A DNA stretch of 37,764 bases, taken from positions 1 to 37,764 of the forward strand of contig JBCBPV010000032.1 of the NCBI GenBank assembly GCA_039820585.1, written 5' to 3'. Positions 1-6,397 of this stretch are shown here, piece after piece (positions within the stretch are counted from its first letter, which is position 1; each line of letters begins with the position of its first letter). Source of the stretch: JBCBGF01 sp039820585. GTDB taxonomy: Bacteria; Pseudomonadota; Alphaproteobacteria; Rhodobacterales; Rhodobacteraceae. Below the pieces are notes generated by a model that saw only the letters and a list, made by a program, of their open reading frames with translations, made no database searches and was not told where the DNA came from. Made by a program: the position numbers and the translations under genes.

Positions 1-2
1 AA

Positions 3-821
3 GACGGTCGGGCGCTTCTCCGCAAACATGGCGTAAGGTTTGGACAGTTCACGATTTTTATGCCCGCGCTTTTGAAGCCTGCGCCCACGCGGCTGCGGCT
101 GGTGTTATGGTCGCTGACCAAGGGGTTGGCCGAGTTCCCCGAAAGCCCGCCGCCGGGCCTTGTGACGGTGCCAACGGCGGCGGATGCGCCCGAGGGCTAT
201 CATGAGATGGCGGGTTATCGCGCAGCGGGTGAGCGGGCGATCCGGATCGATATGCTCGAACGGTTGGCGGATATGTTGCGGTCAGAGGACAGCCGGGGCG
301 GGTTTGAAGCCAAGGCCGACATGCTGTCGATCACCGGCATGACGCTAGAGCAGTTCGCGGTGTTGATGGAAGGCCTTGGATACAAGTCCGAGAAGGGCGA
401 GCGCGCGAAGGTGAAACCGGTGGTGGAGGCGCCTGAAGCGGCGCCTGCTGAGGAGCCACTGGTCGAGGTTGCCGAAGACGCCGCTTTGGCTGGCGCACCG
501 ACCGAAGGTACAGAAGTGGAACGGACCGAAGAGACCCCCACTGAGGAGGAGCCGGTCGAAACAACGGCGGTCGAGGCCCCGGCCGAACCCGAAACAGAGG
601 TCTTCTACACCTTCACCTGGGGCGGCAACCGCCCCCGCCGGGAACAGCGCCCGGGTGGCCAGGGCAAGCCGAAAGGCAAGCCGCGCGGCAAGCCCAAAGG
701 CAAGCGCGCGCCGCAGGACAAGGGTGCCAAATCCTTCTCGGCCCGCCCGCCAAAAAAGGACAAGATCGACCCCGACAACCCCTTTGCCGCCGCGCTGATG
801 GGGCTGACGAAAAAGGATTGA
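3..821 (+). CDS. C-terminal part of a DEAD/SUV3-like helicase (5' end outside window)
   Basis: The frame is open from the first bases and reads into a methionine at 60, so the gene begins upstream and only its last 272 codons are here. The start of the visible part (GRALLRKHGVRFG, then LLKPAPTRLRLVLWSL) resembles the C-terminal region of the large ATP-dependent helicase that precedes the S4-domain gene in many Rhodobacterales. The motor domains would lie upstream and cannot be checked. From about residue 110 after the methionine the chain is Ala/Glu/Pro-rich and acidic. It then turns strongly basic (repeated KPKGK/KPRGK around nt 665-705), as in disordered nucleic-acid-binding tails. The stop is TGA at 819-821. 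The next gene starts three bases later in the same frame. Helicase assignment is by family memory and gene order; the tail composition is seen directly. Confidence 0.8.
   Translation, partial: DGRALLRKHGVRFGQFTIFMPALLKPAPTRLRLVLWSLTKGLAEFPESPPPGLVTVPTAADAPEGYHEMAGYRAAGERAIRIDMLERLADMLRSEDSRGGFEAKADMLSITGMTLEQFAVLMEGLGYKSEKGERAKVKPVVEAPEAAPAEEPLVEVAEDAALAGAPTEGTEVERTEETPTEEEPVETTAVEAPAEPETEVFYTFTWGGNRPRREQRPGGQGKPKGKPRGKPKGKRAPQDKGAKSFSARPPKKDKIDPDNPFAAALMGLTKKD
811..817 (+). promoter_or_regulatory. Shine-Dalgarno that sets a CTG start for the S4 gene
   Basis: AAAAGGA lies at the very end of the helicase gene. Seven bases (818-824) separate it from a CTG at 825. The helicase stop TGA at 819-821 is in the same frame as the S4 gene, so no start further upstream is possible. 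The next in-frame ATG (906) would delete the conserved RLDKWLW part of the S4 fold. Confidence 0.6.
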
Positions 822-824
822 TCG

Positions 825-1097
825 CTGGACCCGCGCCCCACACTCCGCCTCGACAAATGGCTGTGGCAGACGCGGTTCTACAAAACACGCACGCTGGCGG
901 CTGAGATGGTGAGCCGGGGCAAGGTGCGGGTGAATTCCAAGTTGACCAAGAAGCCCGCTAGCGCCGTGGGCCCTGGCGATATTCTGACGCTGGTGCAGGG
1001 GCGCGCCGTGCGGGTGGTCCGGATCATCGCCATCCCCGAGCGGCGCGGTCCCGCCAGCGAGGTGGCAATTTGCTTTGAGGATGTCAACTCAGATTGA
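825..1097 (+). CDS. S4-domain RNA-binding protein (Hsp15-like), CTG start
   Basis: A 90-residue protein read as (M)DPRPTLRLDKWLWQTRF and onward, with the S4 hallmarks RLDKWLW, F-x-K-T-R, A-A-x-x-V and GKVRVN in the first 45 residues, followed by the GDILTL strand. This is the heat-shock-15/RNA-binding S4 family, which binds rRNA or stalled 50S subunits in better-studied members. The start had to be chosen. The frame is closed upstream by the helicase stop, and the only start-like codon before the conserved RLDKW is CTG at 825, which has a well-placed AAAAGGA. Starting at ATG 906 would leave a 63-residue fragment without the first S4 helix. Length and sequence from CTG match the family's usual size. 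It is presumably co-transcribed with the helicase. Product confidence is high; start confidence is moderate. Confidence 0.85.
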   Translation: MDPRPTLRLDKWLWQTRFYKTRTLAAEMVSRGKVRVNSKLTKKPASAVGPGDILTLVQGRAVRVVRIIAIPERRGPASEVAICFEDVNSD

Positions 1098-1201
1098 CAC
1101 ATTTCGTCACGGCACGGTAGAATTCCGCAGCCAATTGCTTGTGACTGCCTGGTCGCTGCACTAGCAAAATCCAGACCTGTTTATCCCTCGGGGAATCGCG
1201 C

Positions 1202-1540
1202 ATGACGTATATCGTCACCGACAACTGCATCGCCTGCAAATACACCGACTGCGTCGAGGTGTGTCCGGTGGATTGCTTTTACGAGGGTGAGAATATGCTA
1301 GTGATCCACCCCGACGAATGCATTGATTGCGGGGTGTGCGAACCCGAATGCCCCGCCGACGCAATCCGCCCTGATACCGAGCCGGACATGGAAAAATGGG
1401 TCGAATTCAACCGCAAGTATTCCGAGGCCTGGCCGGTGATCATCACCAAAAAGGACCCGCTGCCCGAAGCCGATGATCGCGACGGCGAAACCGGCAAGCT
1501 GGAGAAATACTTCTCCGAAGCGGCGGGCGAGGGCGGCTGA
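1202..1540 (+). CDS. fdxA: 7Fe-type ferredoxin FdxA
   Basis: A 112-residue soluble electron carrier. Two cluster motifs are visible: C9-x2-C12-x4-C17-x3-C21-P with a further C25, and C40-x2-C43-x2-C46-x3-C50-P. The spacing matches the Azotobacter FdI family with a one-residue offset. By analogy C9, C17 and C50 would hold a [3Fe-4S] cluster, C21, C40, C43 and C46 a [4Fe-4S] cluster, and C12 and C25 would be non-ligand. The C-terminal extension (about residues 60-112) is typical of alphaproteobacterial FdxA. It sits 104 bases after the S4 gene, far enough to hold its own promoter, although none stands out. An intrinsic terminator about 100 bases after the stop closes the unit. Gene order S4 - fdxA - carD is common in Rhodobacterales. 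Confidence 0.95.
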   Translation: MTYIVTDNCIACKYTDCVEVCPVDCFYEGENMLVIHPDECIDCGVCEPECPADAIRPDTEPDMEKWVEFNRKYSEAWPVIITKKDPLPEADDRDGETGKLEKYFSEAAGEGG

Positions 1541-1637
1541 GCCTGATTCGATGGTTGGCCCGGAAATCGGGGCGAAACCAGTCTTGCTGAACCGCGGAAA
1601 GCCCTGTTTCTCAAGAAAAATCGGTATGTTAGAGTGC

Positions 1638-1664
1638 CCGCCCTAGGAACTGGGCGGTTTTTTT
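1638..1664 (+). terminator. Intrinsic terminator after fdxA
   Basis: A 6-bp GC stem (CCGCCC 1638-1643 with GGGCGG 1652-1657), an 8-base loop and an uninterrupted run of seven T (1658-1664). It separates fdxA from carD. The rest of the 1541-1834 intergenic region holds no gene I can support; it is AT-rich just after the terminator and presumably contains the carD promoter. Confidence 0.85.
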
Positions 1665-1834
1665 GTTATATTTATATGACAGCGGCCAGTGTTCGGGGGT
1701 TTCTGCAGGGCATGACCCTACGCAGTGGTTCATCGGCAAACGGCACAATTCACACCACGACGGGGAGGTTTCGATATCTTCCTGGCGTGTTTTTGTCGCC
1801 GAATGGCAGGAAACATCGAGGAAGATAATTCCAT

Positions 1835-2350
1835 ATGAGCAAGACAAAAAACTCTGACTTCCGTCCCAATGATTTTGTTGTGTACCCCGCCCATGGTGTG
1901 GGCCAGATCGTATCGATCGAGACTCAGGAAGTGGCCGGCATCGCGCTTGAGCTCTTCGTGATCTCGTTTGAAAAGGACAAGATGACGCTTCGTGTGCCAA
2001 CGCACAAGGCGACCGACGTGGGCATGCGCTCGCTTTCGTCGCCCGATGTCGTGACGAAGGCGATGACGACGCTGAAGGGCAAGGCGCGCGTGAAGCGGGC
2101 GATGTGGTCGCGCCGGGCTCAGGAGTATGAGCAAAAGATCAATTCTGGCGACCTGATCGCCATTGCAGAGGTGGTGCGCGACTTGCATCGCACCGATGAC
2201 CAGCGCGAGCAAAGTTATTCCGAGCGGCAGCTCTACGAGGCGGCGTTGGAGCGTTTGACGCGTGAGATTGCGGCCGTGAACGGCGCTGATGAGCATGACG
2301 CGCAGCGCCAGATCGATGATGTATTGATGAGCCGGGCTGCCGCAGCCTAA
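1835..2350 (+). CDS. carD: CarD-family transcriptional regulator
   Basis: A 171-residue protein. Residues about 9-65 (FRPNDFVVYPAHGVGQI and onward) form the Tudor-like RNA-polymerase-interacting domain shared with TRCF (CarD_CdnL_TRCF family). The rest is the helical CarD DNA-binding domain, with the conserved region RVKRAMWSRRAQEYEQKI. CarD binds the RNAP beta lobe and stabilises open complexes at sigma70 promoters, including rRNA promoters; in Rhodobacter sphaeroides it compensates for the -10 T variation common in alphaproteobacteria. The ATG at 1835 has GAGGAAG at 1819-1825. The gene is flanked by terminators on both sides, so it is probably monocistronic. Confidence 0.95.
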   Translation: MSKTKNSDFRPNDFVVYPAHGVGQIVSIETQEVAGIALELFVISFEKDKMTLRVPTHKATDVGMRSLSSPDVVTKAMTTLKGKARVKRAMWSRRAQEYEQKINSGDLIAIAEVVRDLHRTDDQREQSYSERQLYEAALERLTREIAAVNGADEHDAQRQIDDVLMSRAAAA

Positions 2351-2376
2351 GGGGCAGCCCCAGAAAGGAATTTGGG

Positions 2377-2408
2377 CGCCGCTCCGATTGGGGCGGCGTT
2401 TCTTTTTT
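2377..2408 (+). terminator. Intrinsic terminator after carD
   Basis: A 9-bp stem (2377-2385 with 2390-2398, one G-T pair), a GATT tetraloop and a T-rich tail TTTCTTTTTT (2399-2408). It ends just before the stop codon of the convergent antiporter gene (2411). The minus strand has no T-run after the hairpin, so it probably serves carD only. Confidence 0.9.
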
Positions 2409-2410
2409 GG

Positions 2411-4303
2411 TCAGTTCGGGCGCCCTGCGGTCTGTTTGGGTTCCTCATGCTCAACCTTAGACACCAATTCTGTCTCCAGCTCTTTGTTCAACTCGCGCGC
2501 GCGTTCCACATAGGCCGGGTTCTCGGCCACGGGGACGTTGGGATCCCACAGCTCAGCCAGCGACAACAGCGCCTCGCGGTCTTTTTGGTAAAAGAACTGT
2601 TCCATGCCCGAGGCCTCAAAATCACTAAGCCCCATGTTTTCCAGAACGTAACGTCCAGCGCGCAGACTTGAATCAAACATCTCACGCACGATGTCGTTGG
2701 CGCCGGCGCGAAACAGTTCATAGGTGTGGATGCGGTCATGGGCGCGGGCGACGATGTGCAGATCGGGCCGTTCGCGCCGGGCGTAGTGCACCAGTTTGAC
2801 CGCCGCCTTCTTGTCATCCAGCGCAACCACCAACACCTTCGCGGTTTTCAGCCCCGCCGCATGCAACAGCTCTGGCCTAGTGGGATCGCCAAAAAACCCC
2901 TTGAAACCGAATCGGCGCATCAACTGGACGGTGGACATATCATTGTCCAACACCGTGGTCTTGAACCCGGCCATCTGCACCAGCCGGTTCACAACCTGTC
3001 CAAACCGTCCGATGCCCGCAATGATTACCGGTTGCTGTTCGTCGATCTCATCAGGTTCCAACTCTTCCTGCGCCTCGGCCATGCGCAGCGACAAACGCTC
3101 ATACGCGATGAAGAACAAGGGCGTCAGCAGCATTGAAAGACTGATCACCAAAAGCGTGGTTTGGCCCAGCCCCGTCGACAGAACGTTTTGCTGCAATGAG
3201 AAGGAGACGAGGACAAACCCAAACTCTCCCGCCTGCGCGAGGCCCAGGGTAAACAGCCACTGATCGCGGCCCTTCAGGCGAAAGATCAGCGATAGGATAT
3301 AAAGCACCAGGCCTTTGGCGAACATCACCGCCAGGGTCAGGCCCAAAATGGCGAGGGGATCGTTGAATAGGATGCCAAAATTGATGCCCGCGCCCACGGT
3401 GATGAAAAACAGACCCAACAGAAGGCCTTTGAACGGCTGCAGATCGCTTTCCATCTGATGCCGAAATTCCGAGTTGGCCAGCACAACGCCGGCCAGAAAC
3501 GTGCCCAGCGCGGGCGATAGGCCAACGAGGATCATCAAAAACGCGATGCCCACGACGATAAGAAGGGCAAAGGCGGTGTACATTTCGCTGAGCCGGGCGG
3601 CGTGGATATAGCGGAAAAGCGGCCGTGTTCCGAAGACGCCGAACAAAATGACAAGCCCCACAGCCAGGATGGTCACGCCGGTAACGCCCCAAGCGGGCAG
3701 GCCTTCGACCAGCGACAAAGACGCATGGCCGTGATCATCCGCTTCATGGCCGCGCGCAATAGATCCGTCAGGGTTGAATGAGGCGGGTGCGGCGATGGCG
3801 AGCAGGGGCAAAAGCGCCAGCATCGGGATCACCGCGATATCCTGCGTCAGCAGGACCGAGAATGTGGACCGCCCGCCGGGCGTCTGCATCAGCCCCTTTT
3901 CGCTTAGGGTTTGCAGAACGATCGCCGTGGACGACAGCGAAAAGATCATGCCCAGCGCCACCGCGGTTTGCCATGGAAGGCCCAGCGCCATTGCGCCTGC
4001 CACCACGAATCCCATCGTCAGCGTAATCTGCAAACCGCCCAGTCCCAACAGGCGGTGGCGCATGTCCCATAAGGCCCTCGGCTCGAGCTCCAGCCCGATA
4101 AGGAACAGCATCATCACCACGCCAAATTCGGCAAAGTGCTGCAGATCCACCGTTTCGCTGCCCACAAGGCCCAGGATCGGCCCAATGGCGATCCCGGCCA
4201 GCAGATAGCCAAGGACCGAGCCCAGCCCCAGCCGCGCGGCAATCGGCACCGCGATCACGGCGGCGGCAAGGTAGATCGAGGCTTGGTAGAGGAAACCTTC
4301 CAT
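2411..4303 (-). CDS. CPA2-family K+/H+ antiporter with RCK domain (KefB/KefC-like)
   Basis: A 630-residue inner-membrane protein. Residues about 1-400 are an array of roughly a dozen hydrophobic segments of the Na+/H+ exchanger fold, including GYLLAGIAIGP, FLIGLELEP and LTQDIAVIPM. From about residue 420 an RCK/TrkA-N domain begins with a Rossmann nucleotide-binding motif (VIIAGIGRFGQVV), followed by VLDND and GDPTRPELL. This is the KefB/KefC architecture: potassium efflux coupled to proton entry, gated in enteric bacteria by glutathione adducts. A His/Asp-rich patch (EADDHGHAS) lies in a loop near residue 190. The start is preceded by AAGGA and lies 9 bases after the Lrp-family gene, so the two are co-transcribed. 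Substrate and gating ligand cannot be told from sequence. Confidence 0.92.
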   Translation of the reverse strand: MEGFLYQASIYLAAAVIAVPIAARLGLGSVLGYLLAGIAIGPILGLVGSETVDLQHFAEFGVVMMLFLIGLELEPRALWDMRHRLLGLGGLQITLTMGFVVAGAMALGLPWQTAVALGMIFSLSSTAIVLQTLSEKGLMQTPGGRSTFSVLLTQDIAVIPMLALLPLLAIAAPASFNPDGSIARGHEADDHGHASLSLVEGLPAWGVTGVTILAVGLVILFGVFGTRPLFRYIHAARLSEMYTAFALLIVVGIAFLMILVGLSPALGTFLAGVVLANSEFRHQMESDLQPFKGLLLGLFFITVGAGINFGILFNDPLAILGLTLAVMFAKGLVLYILSLIFRLKGRDQWLFTLGLAQAGEFGFVLVSFSLQQNVLSTGLGQTTLLVISLSMLLTPLFFIAYERLSLRMAEAQEELEPDEIDEQQPVIIAGIGRFGQVVNRLVQMAGFKTTVLDNDMSTVQLMRRFGFKGFFGDPTRPELLHAAGLKTAKVLVVALDDKKAAVKLVHYARRERPDLHIVARAHDRIHTYELFRAGANDIVREMFDSSLRAGRYVLENMGLSDFEASGMEQFFYQKDREALLSLAELWDPNVPVAENPAYVERARELNKELETELVSKVEHEEPKQTAGRPN

Positions 4304-4312
4304 ATGCGTCCT

Positions 4313-4771
4313 TCAGGTGGGCAGCGGCGCGTCGGCCTTAAGCTGGTCCATAACAATCTGGCTTTGGACGCGGGCAACGGCGGGGTGGGGCAATAGCGTT
4401 TCGTGAATCAATGTGTTTAGGGCGGCGAGGTCTTCACAATAGACCCGTAACAGATAGTCCGCTTCCCCGGTCAGCGTCCACGCGCTTGTGATCTCGGGTC
4501 GGGTGGACAGGATGCGCGTGAAGGTGCGGACCTGGGCGGGCGCATGGGTCGCCATCTGGACCTGCACGAAGGCCTGCACCGCAAGGCCCAGCTTCGTGGC
4601 CGAAAGGCGCGCTCGGTAGCCTTCGATGATCCCGGTCGCCTCTAACCGCTGTCGACGTCTCCCAGCCTGGCTGGGCGATAGATTCAGTACTTCGCCCAGC
4701 TGATGCGCGGTCAGTTGAGCATTGCGCTGCAGCGCCGTAAGCATCTGAAGGTCAATTGGGTCCAGCATCAT
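4313..4771 (-). CDS. Lrp/AsnC-family transcriptional regulator
   Basis: A 152-residue protein. An N-terminal helix-turn-helix (residues about 4-60; LDPIDLQMLTALQRNAQLTA, then SPSQAGRRRQRLEATGII) is followed by a RAM/AsnC ligand-binding domain (about 65-145) with the TGEADYLLRVYCEDL core. The family binds amino acids or related acids and wraps DNA as an octamer. The gene starts with two consecutive ATGs and either may be used; no strong Shine-Dalgarno is seen. It is divergent from hpd across 136 bases, a common arrangement for tyrosine-catabolism regulators of this family, and is followed by the antiporter gene. Inference: it controls hpd, itself and the antiporter, with 4-hydroxyphenylpyruvate, tyrosine or homogentisate as candidate effectors. 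Confidence 0.92.
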   Translation of the reverse strand: MMLDPIDLQMLTALQRNAQLTAHQLGEVLNLSPSQAGRRRQRLEATGIIEGYRARLSATKLGLAVQAFVQVQMATHAPAQVRTFTRILSTRPEITSAWTLTGEADYLLRVYCEDLAALNTLIHETLLPHPAVARVQSQIVMDQLKADAPLPT

Positions 4772-4810
4772 GCGGGGTTTCTGCGTACTTGCCTACTTTA
4801 ACGTAAAAAC

Positions 4811-4891
4811 TGCGCGTAGATAGTGAAAATCATTCTCCACTTTGCGCAAATTCTGCGCCTTGCCGGCGCTAACCTGTCTTGGATTAGCGCA
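4811..4891. promoter_or_regulatory. Putative Lrp-family operator region between lrp and hpd
   Basis: A near-palindrome GCGCA-N5-TGCGC lies at 4844-4858. A further TGCGC is at 4811-4815 and a further GCGCA at 4887-4891. Each extra half-site is exactly 43 bases from the like-oriented half of the palindrome, about four helical turns. Multiple phased half-sites are expected for Lrp/AsnC octamers. Location between the divergent regulator and hpd supports autoregulation plus control of hpd. The last half-site abuts the hpd ribosome-binding site, so occupancy there could block expression. Binding itself is inferred. Confidence 0.5.
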
Positions 4892-4907
4892 AACAGGAGA
4901 TTTCCCC

Positions 4908-6011
4908 ATGGGTCCGTTCCCCCACGATGCCCCGAAAGCCACCATTTCCGATGAAAACCCCGCCGGAACCGATGGGTTCGAATTTGTTGAGTTCGCCCAC
5001 CCAGAGCCGGAAAAGCTGCGCACGTTGTTCGGGCAGATGGGCTATGTGCACACTGCAACGCATAAGAGCCGCGCGATTGAGCTGTGGCAGCAGGGTGATA
5101 TCACCTATGTGCTGAACGATGAGCCGGGCAGTCATGCCCGCGCCTTTGTGGAAGAGCACGGCCCCTGCGCCCCGTCGATGGCCTGGCGGGTCGTGGATGC
5201 GCAGCACGCCTTCGACCATGCTGTCGCCAAAGGCGCCACGCCGCATACCGGCGACGGCAAGACGATGGACGTGCCTGCGATTGTCGGGATCGGCGGCAGC
5301 CTGATCTACTTCATTGATCAGTATTACGAGACGAACCCGTATAACGAAGCGTTCAACTGGATTTCCAACGCGCATCCCGAAGGCGTCGGGTTCCATTACG
5401 TCGATCACCTGACCCACAATGTCCACAAGGGCAACATGGATGTCTGGTTCAATTTCTACGGCGATCTGTTCAACTTTCGTGAGATCCGGTTTTTCGATAT
5501 CGAAGGCAAGTTCACCGGGCTCTACAGCCGCGCGTTGACATCCCCCTGCGGTCGCATCCGCATCCCGATCAACGAGGATCGGGGCGAGACGGGGCAGATC
5601 GTGGAATACCTCAAGCGCTACAACGGCGAGGGAATCCAGCATATCGCCGTGGGCGCGCGCGATATCTATGCCGCCACCGATGCGATCCACGACAATGGTG
5701 TGCGATTCATGCCAAAGCCACCGATGAGCTATTACGAGCTGTCGAAAACCCGCGTGGTCGACCATGAAGAGCCGATTGACCTGATGGCCAAGCATGGCAT
5801 CCTGATCGACGGCGAAGGTGTGGTCGATGGGGGCGAGACGCGTATTTTGCTGCAGATTTTCTCAAAAACCGTGATCGGGCCGATCTTTTTTGAGTTCATC
5901 CAGCGCAAGGGGGATGACGGGTTCGGTGAAGGGAACTTCAAAGCGCTGTTTGAATCGATCGAGGCCGATCAGATCGCGCGGGGTGTTTTGGATACCACGC
6001 CGGCGGAGTAG
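4908..6011 (+). CDS. hpd: 4-hydroxyphenylpyruvate dioxygenase
   Basis: A 367-residue member of the vicinal-oxygen-chelate superfamily that converts 4-hydroxyphenylpyruvate to homogentisate in tyrosine catabolism. Two VOC domains are visible: a degenerate N-terminal one (about 20-150) and the catalytic one (about 155-350). Predicted Fe(II) ligands are H167 (VDHLTHNV), H245 (EGIQHIAVG) and E329 (FFEFIQRKG); their spacing is close to that of the Pseudomonas enzyme. The ATG at 4908 is preferred over upstream in-frame starts because AGGAGA (4895-4900) sits seven bases before it and family members begin near MGPFPHDAP. The next steps (homogentisate dioxygenase, fumarylacetoacetase) are not in the window. 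Confidence 0.96.
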   Translation: MGPFPHDAPKATISDENPAGTDGFEFVEFAHPEPEKLRTLFGQMGYVHTATHKSRAIELWQQGDITYVLNDEPGSHARAFVEEHGPCAPSMAWRVVDAQHAFDHAVAKGATPHTGDGKTMDVPAIVGIGGSLIYFIDQYYETNPYNEAFNWISNAHPEGVGFHYVDHLTHNVHKGNMDVWFNFYGDLFNFREIRFFDIEGKFTGLYSRALTSPCGRIRIPINEDRGETGQIVEYLKRYNGEGIQHIAVGARDIYAATDAIHDNGVRFMPKPPMSYYELSKTRVVDHEEPIDLMAKHGILIDGEGVVDGGETRILLQIFSKTVIGPIFFEFIQRKGDDGFGEGNFKALFESIEADQIARGVLDTTPAE

Positions 6012-6210
6012 GGACCGCGCGTTGAGGTCACGGCGTGTTCATGGGCGCGGGATACACCCCGTCCCCGGATCCAACGCATACGGTCGCTACGCCCTGAAAG
6101 GGGCCAGTCGATACCGGACAGGTAGGGGGATGAGACGATGTGCCCCCGATACGACGCCAGACCTCGGCACAGGCGGCGCCGCCATTTAAACGAAGAAACA
6201 CGGGGGTCGA

Positions 6211-6334
6211 GGCACCCCTCACCCTAACCCTCTCCCCCCAAGGGGAAAGGGGACGCGCTACGTTGGAAGGTCCGTCTACCTCGCTAATCCCAACGGGATG
6301 CCGTTTCACCTCCAAGAGAGGGTGAGCGGGTGCC
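6211..6334. repeat. Large palindromic intergenic repeat after hpd
   Basis: Outer arms GGCACCC+CTCACCCT (6211-6225) and AGGGTGAG, a bulged C, then GGGTGCC (6319-6334) pair over 15 bp. Inside is the tract CCCTAACCCTCTCCCC with a nested TCCCC/GGGGA pairing near 6233-6245. The CTCACCCTAACCCTCTCCC motif is a type I associate with dispersed intergenic palindromic repeats in many proteobacteria. It may also terminate hpd transcription. In the rest of the 6012-6397 intergenic region I see no gene or other signal. Confidence 0.6.
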
Positions 6335-6397
6335 GAGCTTTCTCAAGAGTTCCGACGCTAATCATTCTCCCCTTGGTAGTGAGGTCACGACGCCGAT

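Noticed and set aside
1634..1857. Short overlapping frames before carD
   Set aside because: They start inside the fdxA terminator and overlap the carD start; no coding character.
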